A stretch of DNA of 64,000 nucleotides from Ailanthus altissimus (Eukaryota > Streptophyta > Magnoliopsida > Sapindales > Simaroubaceae), in assembly GCA_946807835.1 (NCBI GenBank), contig OX327683.1:15257001-15321000 (forward strand), in the 5' to 3' direction. The translations under genes were made by a program, and so were the position numbers. The stretch's first letter is position 1. The number at the start of each line of letters is the position of its first letter. The notes below the pieces were generated by a model that did no database searches, had not been told where the DNA came from, and saw nothing but the letters and a program-made list of their open reading frames with translations. Positions 1 through 11,671 of this stretch are shown here, piece by piece.

Positions 1-385
1 AAATTTTATTCTTACTTTGAACGAGCCCCCTACGACAAAGCTTAGGAAAATTTTTATTTCGATGAATTAGCAGCAACTTAAAGCGTGTGTTGCAAATAAT
101 AAAGAATATAAAGCGTTAGTTACAAACAATAAAAAAATATAATAATGAAAAAATTACAAATATTTGATTTCCGCATTTTTAATATTTTATGTTATTATTT
201 TAATTTAATAAGTATAGATTGATTAGAATAGAAGTATATAAATTTGAATGAATAATACAACATATTTTAAATTGTATACTAAGTAATATGTGCTAAATAA
301 TTATTTATTAAGTGGAATAGTTAATTTTAGAATTTATACAATTTCACAACTAAATGATTATTTAATGTATCATTATTTAGATATA
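1..385. other. AT-rich intergenic DNA
   Basis: Very AT-rich sequence with short poly-A/T runs. No ORF, RNA gene or clear repeat was seen. Confidence 0.6.
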
Positions 386-395
386 ATTTAAAATA

Positions 396-1289
396 GGGAT
401 AAGAACATATTTGTCTCTCAAATTTAGTCTATTACCTAATTTGGTCCATTTTATTTTAAATTACTCAAATTTATCTATTTCTGTTAATCAGTTGCCGTTA
501 AGTTTAATAGAAATACAATTATTTTAATACAATATCTGTTTTACTCTTGATGGTTATGTGTATGTATTGTGGTATTTAAAGTGGTTGACACATCATCAAA
601 AAAATAATTTAAGTGTTCATGTGTCAATAAATAATTGGTTATTGATAAAAAAAATGGACATGTGACATATTTGGATATGTTCGATTTTAATAATAATTTT
701 TAAATTTATTTTTAAAAATAAATTGTTACAAAAAAAAACCCTTCATTAGCACAGACATTTGCGGTGGCAGCTATTAGACTCCGACAATAAAAATGATTAA
801 AATTTTATATCATTTAACTCTATTTTTTGTAATCTACATAATGGTGGGATCATTTTTTACAAAAAAAAAAGATTAGAAGATTGTCGCTTCGTTTGACATA
901 CACCATCGGTAACTGCTGCCTCTCATGGCTCTTATTGCGTATTTGATTATCTTCTGATCTTTTTTTTGTCAAAAATGATCCCACCATTGTGTAGATCACG
1001 AAAATGTAAGTCAAATGATATAAATATTGATTATTTTATCGTCGGAGTCTGGTGATTGCCACAACCAGATGTTTGCTGCAATGGTGATGGTTCACAGTAG
1101 AGTTTTATTTATTTAATAATTTATAATCATTTGACACATGTTACAATATATGAATTTATCTTATTAAGTTACGTTTTTACCATTCAACAGTAAGATCTAA
1201 CGGTAACTGGACTAACAGAAAGGGACAAATCTAAATAATTTGAAACAAGAGGGACAAAGTTGGGTAAATGGACAAAAATATCCTTGTTC
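396..1289. mobile_element. Non-autonomous long-TIR (Mutator-like) element
   Basis: The two halves are imperfect reverse complements. The stretch from about 750 to 880 pairs with 950-1095 (shared blocks include ATGATCCCACCATT and GACTCCGAC). The outer part from 396 to about 500 pairs with about 1165-1289 (ATTTGTC, TCTGTTA and CCGTTA blocks). The ends are bordered by the same 10 bases, ATTTAAAATA, at 386-395 and 1290-1299. Long terminal inverted repeats with a 9-10-bp target duplication and no coding capacity fit a Mutator-like non-autonomous element or foldback. The family is an inference; the inverted arrangement and the flanking duplication are seen directly. Confidence 0.65.
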
Positions 1290-1299
1290 ATTTAAAATA

Positions 1300-4200
1300 C
1301 AATTTTAAATGTTTAGCATTACTCAAACTTAAACGGTAGACTTTCTCAATAAAATAAATTCAACTAATTTTTGTCAAATGATTTGAACCCTTTTAAAGTC
1401 TTTCTTTGTTATAGGACTCTTTCATTACTTGATATAAAACATTTTTTTTGGACAGAAAAATAAGAAAATGGCTCCATCTATTTCAATTCATTATTTGGAT
1501 TTTGATATAGGAGCACTGACGAAAAGTGTTTCGAAGAAGGGTTTATTTTAAAGGTATGCTTATTATTTCAAGTTGGTCTTTATATGTTTTTGAATAAAAT
1601 TGTCATGTTAAAAAATATATATTTTAATCGCGATAGACATATGATATAATATTCAAATTCAAATTAAAATAAAGTGGGGGACTTGGTTATTATACTGTAT
1701 ACATGTATATTTAAAATAAATTTAAAAATATTTTTTATAAATTAAAAAATTTAACACAATACAAATGTTAAAGGGTGTAACATGGAAACCACTTTATAGG
1801 CAGGTTACAATCTCTGGAAGAGCTCTTTTAATTAAGCTTCAAACTCTAGCATAATTCTAACTTTTTCTTATTTCCATCGAAGAGGGGGCCATCAGCCCCA
1901 TCTTTGATGGATTCTTTTTTTTTCCCCCTTCCTTTTGCTTCATCTTTCTTCTTTTTTCTCATAATCATTCTGCTCAAGTCTCTATTTTTTAGTTTTTAGC
2001 CTTTGTGTTTTCTTGTTTTTTATGGTTTTTGTTTTCCTTTTTTTAGCAATCGGCCCGTGCATGAATCAGGCGAGATTCTCAGCCTCCCCCTAACCTCGCG
2101 CCTTTGATTGAGCCTATTCGACCGTTGCCTAGGCTCTAATTGAGTTCTCTTAATCATCGTCGGACTTCTTCAACCTCTATTGAGCTTCTTTCGGCCGCCG
2201 TGTGCATTGGCCAAACCTTTCCTGGACTCGTTGGGTTTTTTTATAGACCTTGCTACCCATGGATCATCCTACAAGCTTATGAAAGAAACCCGACACCACT
2301 GCCATCCACCACCAAACAAACAACCACTATCTCCTAAACAAATTGGTCACTAGCAGTCGCTAAACTTAAAACCAATAGGGACTCTACTTTTGGTGGCTTT
2401 CTAGCCTTCTTATGACCATCTGTACTCGACTGGCATTTATTCAATGTTGGCTTTATTTAGGTATGATATGGGTAATGCTGGAACAGTGAAGGATGTATGA
2501 AAAATTGTATTATTTTTGTAATTTTTTTCATATGTGAGGGTTATTTTATCTTTCTTGTATGAGGTAAAATTCTTCGTCTTTAATAAGGGTAATGATCTCA
2601 GATGAAGAGATAATTCATTGATATGAATTTTATTATGGCTCATAAATAAAAAATTATGTTTGAGTATATCATAATTGTTATATCTTGTATTGTGTCCCAT
2701 TAATTTTATGATGTTATATCAATAATTCATAATGTAATGTTAATGATTTAATCACTAACATTACGTTTGATAATAATGATTTAAGACAAATAAAAAAGAA
2801 AAGGTGTAACATGAAATTTGAATGGGAAAGGTACACATTACACATATGTATGATATGTATATGGTTTGGATTACTGGTAACGTCGACAGAGAACGGTAAC
2901 ACGTGATGTCATTAATGCGACCACCCAAAACATGCCTTTCTCTTTAATATTGTCTGATGTGATGTGATCTCGTTAACGATAACGGTTCTTGTTCTGTACT
3001 TCAGATAACCAAGAAAGAGCAACAACCTCCACGCGCAATTCGAGTGCCTCGTATATTTTAGTTCGACCCTTTATATTTCCTTTTTTTTTCTAATGAAAAT
3101 TTCTTTTTTTTTAAATAAATTAATTCTAATGAAAATTTCCTAGGAAAATATTTTATAAGATAAAATTATAATAGATAATCTTTTTCATTAATGAAAAAGC
3201 TATCATTTTAGATTTGACCAATAAAAGAAAGAAAAATAAAATTCCTAATTAATTTTATTACAAACTCGTGTAAAATTCATCAAAAGTTTTTTTTTTTAAT
3301 TAACCGTTGGCACTTCCACTTTTTACTGTTAAATTTCGGTGTCTGAAAATCGGAATACCAAATGCGCTCCGACATTTTCCCTCGAAAAAACTGGGTCCCA
3401 ACACAAACACAAACATAAACCAGGTTGTTTATTGTTCCAATTCCATTCCTTATCTTTGAAGCTTTATCCGCCAAGATCTTTTATGTCTCTCTTTTTCTAT
3501 TTCTGTGTAACAAAAGAAGAAGCTGTGGTCCATTTTGACTCCATTTCGGATATTTGTTTTTATTCATTTATAATTTTGTTCTTATTCTATAAACAGAACA
3601 AAAGATAGATATAGAGACACAGAAAGATTGTAATTGAGGGAGATCTGAGAAGAGAATTTTCTCTCTGGTATTTGGAAATTTTCATTTTCTGTGTATTTTT
3701 TTTGGTTGTATATTTGTCCATTTTTATTCTCATTATACGTGGGTTTGTGTTAAATGTTCTCTAAATTTAAAAACTTGATGTGACTATTTAATGTTTTTCA
3801 CGGAAAGAGAGTTTTGTTACGTTATTTTGGCCTCTGTTTTCTTGATTCATTTGTCAAATTCTCTCTCTTATACATGAATGTTTCCATCACTTTTCTTTTA
3901 ATTTGTTTGATCCGGCTTTTTGGGATGATAAATTTTTCCATATTTGTCTCATTAATGTGACTTCCAATGGTTTTCTTTTGTTTCATTTGTGTTAAAGCTT
4001 TTCTAAATTTGAAAAGTTGATATGTTTTTTCGTTCCTTAGTAAAAATCTTGCAGTTTTGGAATCTGGGTAATTCCGATTTTGTTGGCTACTTTGAATAAA
4101 CGCTTCAAAGTTTCAACATTTTATCCGTTGGAATGGTGATCTCATGTAGTTGTTCCATTGTTGATCTGTTTCTCAACTTCTAAATTTTCTCATAAAATTT

Positions 4201-4400
4201 GACTTCTTATAAGGGGGTAGGGGTGTTTTGAGACTTGTTTTCAAGGATGGGAGTTAACTTTTGGTAATTCTAAAATTATCCCAAGTTTGTGTTCACTAAC
4301 AGATCTCATTATGCTAAATTTGCATTGTCATAAATTTTTTAGCATTCTTGCCTCTCTCATTTCATATTATAGGAGCCTTAAATTTACTGGTTTCCTTTTC
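1300..4400. other. Intergenic DNA, promoter and 5' leader region of the IQD gene
   Basis: Mostly AT-rich. A slightly GC-richer patch at 2050-2340 holds a 65-codon ORF that resembles nothing I recognise. From about 3300 the sequence becomes T-rich and CT-rich, as plant 5' leaders and leader introns often are. A leader intron is possible: a donor-like GGTATTTGG near 3667 and an acceptor-like TTTTCAAG ending near 4403. The transcription start cannot be fixed from sequence alone. Confidence 0.4.
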
Positions 4401-4418
4401 AAGATGAACTGTTAGGAA

Positions 4419-7176
4419 ATGGGGAAGAAAGCAAACTGGTTTTCCGCTTTGAAGAAAGCTCTCAGATCAGACTCCAAGGACAAGAAAGATCAGGTTTGAA
4501 ATTTTGGTTCATTTATGAATATGTGATTTTGGCTTTTATGGATGTGTATGTAATTTGGTCCTCTTTTGCTGTTTTAGAGAGCTCATAAATCTAATAAAAA
4601 ATGGTTTGGGAAACACAAGAGCTCCAATTCTGTTTCTTGGTTGGATGACACTTCCACACGTGCTATTGTTTCTCCTGCTTCTCCTCCACCAGCTCGAGCA
4701 CCGCCACCACCCGCTGTAGAAAATATAACATTTTCTGAAGCCGAGAGTGAGCAGGGCAAACATGCATACTCTGTGGCGCTTGCCACAGCAGCTGCTGCAG
4801 AGGTTGTCCACCTCACTTCTGTGGCAAGTTACCCTGGAAAATCCAAGGAGGAAATTGCAGCTATCCAGATTCAAACAGTATTCCGAGGATACTTGGTATG
4901 ATCAATTTTCTTGAAATATTTGTCGTCCATTTTTTGTCTCCCTTAACACATGTGGTCAGAATATGGAGATTTTCAGAAGTTAATCAGAACTGATGAACTA
5001 GTTGTGTATTCTATGTGAACAAACTTAAACCAATTTCCCTGATAGTAAAGTACCTCTTAAAATTTCTTTCCATTTCACGACAGAGGTTTCAAGTGTTTTT
5101 TTTCTTTGTTCCCCTTAATGGCCTGCATCTCTGGACATTTACTAGGTTAGTGAAGCTTTCACAGCATATAGAAAAAGTGTTGTGCTTACTTTTGGAAAAA
5201 ATAAATAATGAATTCTAATAATAATATCCCTGCAACATCCCATTTATGATTTATGTGCTTTGTTTGTGATGTTGGTTCTTGCCTTTGGGCATTTCAGGCA
5301 AGGAGGGCATTGCGGGCTTTGAGAGGGCTTGTGAGGTTGAAATCCATGATACAGGGACAATCTGTTAAGCGGCAAGCAACAACCACATTAAAATGCATGC
5401 AGACTCTTGCTCATGTTCAGTCTCAGATTCGGGCAAGGAGGATTAGAATTTCAGAGGAGAATCAGGCTCTCCAGAAGCAGCTCCAACAGAAGTGTGAAAA
5501 GGAGCTTGAGAAGTTGAGAGATTCAGTAAGTGCCATCACAGTATACTCTTAACTTAGGCTTTTTGACTCTAAGACTTACATGAGTGTGAGCATATATGCA
5601 TGTGTGTGTTTTTGCATGTGTGCAGATTGATTCTCATGATTTCCATTTGCACATGTGGAATCTGTGTTGTTTTCTTTTTGTTCTATTAGCTCAGTTGTAA
5701 TTCTTTGATGAACTTATTTTTGAGTTGCATCTGAAATCGATCTAAATTTCCAATTCTAGTTATGTTCAGGAGTGTAATTGTACTTCTCAAGTTATCTTTG
5801 ACCATCCTAACTTTCATGTTCTTTCCTCCTTTTCCTTTTACTTGAAACTTATCTGAACAAAATATGTTGGGAAGGCACCAAATAATAATGAGCATAAAAA
5901 GAAAAGAAAATAAGAGTGTAGTTTCCCATCAGGTATCAGACAACGGGTCAAATGAAATTAACATTTTATATACTTTTGCAGCAATTGGGAGATGAGTGGG
6001 TTGCTAGTACACAATCGAAGGAGCGAATTGAAGCAAGACTACAGCAAAAGCAGGAAGCTGCTATGAGAAGAGAAAGGGCATTGGCTTATGCATTCTCTCA
6101 TCAGGTATCAGATGCTTCTTATAATGTCATCCAATGATTGTAAATAGATTTATTTAACAAACTTGAAACTTTAGAATGTGATTTGGCTATTGAGGGTGGT
6201 TAAAGTAATGTATGCACATTCACTTAACTGAAGAGGAAAAAGTAATTTGAGAAATACTAGATGCTTCATCTCCTATTCTTGTTTATATTTTTTAGGATGG
6301 ATCTGTATTGATTAACAGGAACACAGAAATCAGAGCAGTTTTGAAAATGTGGAGATTTATCATCAATTTCTCAAGATATTTTATTTCTTTACATGCTAAG
6401 CATATCTTTTTTGTGAGCATTAGTTGAACATTGTAGAATTCATTGGGATGATAATTTTTCAACAGAAAACCTGGAAGAACTCTTCAAAATCAGCAAACCC
6501 AACATTCATGGATGCAGACAACCCTCAATGGGGCTGGAGTTGGTTGGAGCGGTGGATGGCAGCCCGGCCATGGGAGTCCCGAAGCATGGTTGATAACAAT
6601 GACCTTGGCTCTATTAAGAGTGCCACTAGCCGTGCCATGACTATTGGTGAAATCACCAGAGCTTATTCGCATCGTGATCTCAACCACGGTAATAAACCTT
6701 CACCTACTGCACAAAAATCCAGTCGACCTACCAGTCGGCAATCCCCATCAACTCCTTCCAGAGCACCGTCTACAACATTAGTAACTGGGAACATCAAACC
6801 ACCAACCCCTAAGGGTAGTCAATGGGGTGGGGATGATGACTCAAGAAGTATGTTTAGTGCAAAATCTGAGCGCTACAGGAGGCATAGCATCGGTGGGTCA
6901 TCATTTGGAGATGATGAAAGTCTTGCAAGCTCCCCTTCAGTTCCAAGTTACATGTCAGCCACACACTCAGCAAAGGCTAAGTCGCGGTTGCCTAGCCCGT
7001 CAGGGTTAAGCATGACACCAGAGAGAGGATCAGTTGGTTCTGCAAAGAAGCGGCTCTCATTCCCTTCCCCAGCTGGCCCAAGAAGGCATTCAGGCCCTCC
7101 TAGGGTGGATACTGGTTCTATTAAGGACATTGAAGTGCACGCAAAAGAGAAAGTTAGCAACGAGGAGAACAGGTAG
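4419..7176 (+). CDS. IQD3: IQ67-domain calmodulin-binding protein (IQD2/IQD3 type)
   Basis: Five exons: 4419-4493, 4578-4895, 5298-5525, 5982-6104, 6466-7176, all phase 0 with GT-AG introns, giving 484 residues. IQD proteins bind calmodulin or CaM-like proteins and, as known for the family, act as scaffolds at microtubules, the plasma membrane or the nucleus. Visible evidence: the N-terminus MGKKANWFSALKKAL is typical of the family. The IQ67 region (about 117-183) carries an IQ motif (IQTVFRGYLARR) followed by the QSQIRARRIR stretch. The intron between GYL and ARR is the position conserved in the family. Downstream come ERALAYAFSHQ, WGWSWLERWMA and a DUF4005-like tail (RHSIGGSSFGDDESLASSP). 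The start is chosen by homology; a four-codon upstream ORF (ATG at 4404) precedes it. IQD2, IQD3 and IQD4 are close relatives; the symbol IQD3 leans on gene order with ATP synthase d. Confidence 0.9.
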
Positions 7177-8230
7177 TGCAATAAACATGTAAGGAAGACA
7201 CATTTAGACGGAATTGCAGATGAAGAAGGAAGAATAAAAAGATGGGTTAGGACTTTTACTTCACCTTCAATTTCCTCTTTAGCAGCTTAACTTGTAGGAG
7301 ATGCAATGGAAGAAGAACGAATAAAAATGGTTCATTATATCTGTTAGTATTTGTGCTCACTATCGCCATCTCTCGTTCTTCTTCTTGAACAACTACCAAT
7401 TTTCGGAATATTTACTTTCATTTTTTTTTTTGTTAGTAGGATTTAATTGGAGGTGATATTAGTTCTTGTTAACACTCAATTATTTGTTTGGTTGTAGCCT
7501 GTTCTTGTTCTTGAGGATTATGACATATTGTGGCAATCTTTTTCCCTTTAGGGATGCTATTGATTCTTGTATTTGGTTGCTTTGTGGATGAGGACACCAT
7601 TTCTTCCATCAATACAATGATTTTGAGAATGAGATAATATACAATTGTTTTCAATGAGAATGACTGGAATTTCAACCTCTCTGTCTTGTTCTGAAGATGG
7701 TGGATATCAATTGAGATACTGAACATCTATATTTAAACTTCAGTTGTGAGTTTAATCAAAATCATATTATTTCATCTAATCTAATTATATGCTGAACTGT
7801 CTGCATTTACAATCTCTTCAAAATTTCTTTTTGTCACTTTAATGTTAAAAATAATTTTGAATACATCTAATATAAAATTATTAGTAAACATCCTAACTAA
7901 AATTAAAATGGTGAACTTTTTTTGTGTGGATAAAATTACAAAAACATCTTCTGCATTTAGCTTAGGTTCGTACAGTCAATTGAAGAACAACATTGCGATA
8001 TGTGATAAGAGAGCTTCGTTGTCTTACTGACTTACCACAAAATCTATTGTTTAGTGACTAATTCTGATTAGTACATTTTGAACCCTACTTGCAATGGGAC
8101 GTTACTGTCACAATTTGAGACGTTATTGAGTTAAGGGTGTCCTTCGGGAATGAGAACTAATACTTTGTTTATTTGTCTAATTTGAAAATGGAAATTGTGG
8201 ATTCTATATAGTATAGGTCCCACCACACGT
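7177..8230. other. IQD 3' region and intergenic spacer
   Basis: The first few hundred bases are the likely 3' UTR of the IQD gene (several AATAAA-like A-rich sites, for example near 7233 and 7321). The rest is AT-rich spacer. ORFs here on both strands are short and resemble nothing known. Confidence 0.45.
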
Positions 8231-8241
8231 TTCCTTAACGC

Positions 8242-8251
8242 TGACGTGGCA
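8242..8251 (+). promoter_or_regulatory. ACGT-core promoter element upstream of TIM14
   Basis: TGACGTGGCA matches the plant ACGT-core (C-box/G-box hybrid) sites bound by bZIP factors. It lies about 180 bases before the predicted start codon, a plausible promoter position. No functional proof is possible from sequence. Confidence 0.3.
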
Positions 8252-8427
8252 CATAACTATTAGGCAACTGTACCAAACTGGAGAGATACTAACACCAACG
8301 AAGCCCGAAATCACTGCACAAAGAATTGAAAGGAAGAACGAAACAGCTCCGCTAACAAGAAAATAAAAAAATCATCAATGGAATGAAACTCCGAGTACTG
8401 TCTTCGAAGCTCTCACGTCTACAGTAA

Positions 8428-11400
8428 ATGGTAAATGAAATCTTTTTCAACTTAGCTTTATGTTGTGTTTTCAATTTGCTTAATTTATCTATTCTTGTGG
8501 TGTAAATTTCAGCTGATTGACAAAGATTTTGGCCTAGGATTCATAAATTTATAGCCTTTGTCTGGATTTGTTATTGAATAACCATTTTTGGAGCTGAATT
8601 TGATATTTTCTTTAATTTTATTTATGTGGGTGGTTCCATTGTTATGTGTTACATCAATATTTGCTCAGTCTTTGATCTCGGATATTATCATTTACTGTTA
8701 TTTTCAGTTTGTACATGTGAAAGATATAATTTTTTTTTTCTCCAGTTGTGATTTAGTACAAACCCAATTTTATTTGTTTATGTGTTGTTTATTTTTCTGG
8801 GATTATTTGTGATTTAATAAGGAAGCTATATATATTTCTCTTTAAGCTTGGGATAGACTGATTCTGTTGATTGCTTGTACAAGATAAAAGAAAATTAAGT
8901 AGCTGTGTTTGGATGCTGAGAAAATGCAGAGAAAATTTTCTGATTGAAATACAAGACTCTCAAATTTATTCCTATCCTCGTTTCTTCACACACTGTAAAG
9001 AAACAATAATAGTTCCTTTTATAGTTACAACCTTTTAATCAATCTACACGTGTCATGCTGTCCTTATAACAAGGAAATATTCTAACTAATTTGTAACAAC
9101 ATTTTTGGCGGGGAAAAACAACTTTTACAAGAAATGTAGAATTATAGAAAATATAATTCCACATCAGCAGATAATTCCACATCAGTAATCGAATCAGCTT
9201 CCTGCACCTCTGTTTCAGCTTCACTTCTTTTAAAACTTTTTCCAGCAGCATTAATATCAACTCTGTTAATACTAACAGTTCACTATCAGCTTTTCTAACT
9301 GAACAGCTTTACCAGCAGCTTCTTTGATTCTGCTCATCTTTGCTGCACGTATCATTAGCTGAACTTGAACTTATATATCAATACAAGAAATTATCTTCTA
9401 TGGTGAAGTTGAATAGAGAAGATAATAGGCTCACATTGGAAAAATTAAACCAGTGATTGTAGTTGCAGAAATTTGATTTTTCAATTTATATTACATGTAG
9501 TGGCGTCAACTGGCTGTCTTATGCTGTATGTGTATTTTGCTACAATTATTCAATGCCTTTCTCTGGTATCATGTAACCAATTTAAGAGTTTTTTTTTCTG
9601 TACTATGAAAAGAATCTTTTCAAATTTCATTGTGAAATAAACAGGGTTTGTTCATTTTCCTAGTACATTGGTTATACAGTTTTTTTTGCATAGTTTAACC
9701 TTTCATTGCCAATTAATGTTTCAACCTTTTATTTCGTAGAGAAAAATATTGGATCCACTCATAACAGGTAATACAAGCTTATGAGTTTCTACTTTCATGC
9801 ATGTTGGAATGTCTCACTGTAACTCAGATCAATGAGGACCCTCTTCTTGTCTTTCCTCATGGATATTTCTTGAAAATGTATGTTGGTAACTTTGATTTGA
9901 TCCCATCCCCTGATACCAATTAAGAATGGGTTAATTATCAGAAATATATTAAAATATATTCTGTAGACTGAGTATAGTTCTTGAAGAACTATGATTAGGT
10001 GATACTTGTTATTTAATCAATACGTAGCTCAGAAAAATATGCTCTTCCTTCCTTATTCCGTAGAACACCTGGAAATGAGAAAAATATGTTTATTTGCTCC
10101 AGAATCTATTGAATTTATTGAGAAATATATCTTGGATGTCCGCTCCTCTCTCCATTGCTGACGTTAAGGATTTATTAATTTAGAGTTGAAAATTACATCT
10201 TAAGTAGTGTTTGGTTTCATTATGGTGTGGAAAGATTTAATACAGAGAGCTTCTTTTTCTTTGGTGGCTAGATTAAATACATCCTAGAATTTTGCTCGGT
10301 ATGTTCTGATTTACGTTGTATTAGAATGCCATATAGTACCACTGGCATATAAAATTTGTGTTTTATTTTAATATCTTGACACTCTAAAATTGAATGACAA
10401 AACTATGCATTGTTTCATGCCATACATCTTTTTCATTGGAATGGCAGAAACGCCTATTTGTCATCATGTAGATTGCAGTGATTAGACAAACTGGTAATGC
10501 TAAACTGGAATAATGGAAAACCCCTTAGAGACTATGACAGCTGTTAGTTTTGCAGAAGATAAAATAATGATTCAAACCTTAAGTCTTTAATTGCTATAAT
10601 CTTCTATTAATATATTGCTAGATTTACATCAGGCTACACCATTTTTGGCGGGGCTTGCAGTTGCTGCAGCTGCTCTTGCAGGCAGATATGGAATCCAGGC
10701 TTGGCATGCATTCAAGACACGACCGTCAAAACCTAAATTACGCAAGTTCTATGAAGGTGGTTTCCAGCCTACAATGACAAAAAGGGAAGCGGGTCTTATT
10801 CTTGGTCTTAGGTAGCCACAACAGATTTCTAGATCTCTTTAACTTACACCTAAAGTAAATATTTATATTAGGACAGTAGAACGAGAGCAATTTTTTATGG
10901 AATCAATTATTTCTGGTGCATGCATGATCAGTATTTCCCACATTTACAAGTTCAGCGATTATGTGGCTAATAGGGAATAACAAAGATGAAAGCTTATGTG
11001 TATCAGTTGCCTTAATTTAGGAATCAAGTCTGGATTGTGGGAGTAATTCATATTCGTCACAACCATTTCCAGATAACCCAGCTGTGTTTTGGCGTACTTA
11101 GGATTTGGTTAATATAGAGGTGCTTTTGCTTAACTTTGGAAGCACAATAATTAAAATACTTGGATAACACATACTTCACTCCACAACTAGGTGTTATGCT
11201 AAATACTCACTTACTTCCACTCTACAGCTAGTGCTTACACTCTGCAACAGCTGAATTCACAACACCTCTATAACAAATGGACCCTAAGGCATATTGTTTT
11301 GCTTATATGAAGCTTATTAGTTTATGATAGAAGAATCATATTCCATTTTTATTGCAAGGTTAGGTACAAAGATTACTTATGCATTGCTTTCTGTGGAATA

Positions 11401-11671
11401 TGATATATGTTCTTGTTTCTTATAAAATAAACAAACAAATAAATAAGATATTTGCGTTGTGTTTTCTATCTTGCATCAGAAGTTTATTGTTTGTCCTTTC
11501 ATATGATTTAACAGGGAGAATGCAACTCCAGACAAAGTCAAGGAAGCGCATAGGAGAGTAATGGTTGCGAACCATCCTGATGCAGGTGGTAGCCATTATC
11601 TTGCCTCTAAAATCAATGAAGCTAAAGATGTAATGCTTGGCAAGACGAAGGGCAGTGGATCTGCATTCTGA
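8428..11671 (+). CDS. TIM14: TIM14/PAM18 J-protein of the mitochondrial import motor
   Basis: Three coding exons: 8428-8430 (only the ATG), 10633-10811, 11515-11671; 112 residues, the usual plant TIM14 length. The protein is the inner-membrane J-protein that stimulates mitochondrial Hsp70 in the presequence translocase motor. Visible: an N-terminal membrane segment ([17 protein letters not shown], residues 2-18), [15 protein letters not shown], then a J-like domain with the essential HPD triplet ([18 protein letters not shown]) and the C-terminal [10 protein letters not shown]. The ORF that opens upstream in the intron (MLDLHQ) is not the real start: the family begins M-ATPFLAG, and AAATG at 8426-8430 is directly followed by a GTAAAT donor while exon 2 begins at GCTACACC after CAG. 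Intron 1 is 2.2 kb and carries a solo LTR; intron 2 carries a MITE. Confidence 0.9.
8906..9354 (-). mobile_element. Solo LTR in TIM14 intron 1
   Basis: Read on the minus strand, this block starts TGATACGTGCAG and ends CATCCAAACA. A TATA box (TATAAAAGG, 9015-9023 on the plus strand as its complement) lies about 330 bases from its start, as in LTRs with their own promoter. AGCTG occurs directly before it (8901-8905) and two bases after it (9357-9361), a likely 5-bp target duplication with two extra bases. No internal retrotransposon domains are present. An alternative is a shorter LTR ending at 9277 (ACTAACA). The copia-like character is inference. Confidence 0.5.
11099..11287. mobile_element. 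hAT-like MITE in TIM14 intron 2
   Basis: The left end TAGGATTTGGTTAATATAG and the reverse complement of the right end (TTAGGGTCCATTTGTTATAG) are inverted repeats that continue into AGAGGTG on both sides. Eight flanking bases are similar, GGCGTACT (11091-11098) and GGCATATT (11288-11295), differing by two transitions. Size, TAGGG-type ends and an 8-bp duplication fit a hAT-derived MITE. Confidence 0.5.

Noticed and set aside
2140..2337. Small ORF in a GC-richer patch
   Set aside because: No similarity, no gene context, and composition alone explains it.
4536..4874. Minus-strand ORFs across IQD exon 2
   Set aside because: Shadow of the real coding exon, which has clear IQD family sequence on +.
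10615..10815. TIM14 start at MLDLHQ
   Set aside because: This reads intron sequence; a perfect CAG acceptor precedes GCTACACC, and the ATG at 8428 ends at a splice donor.
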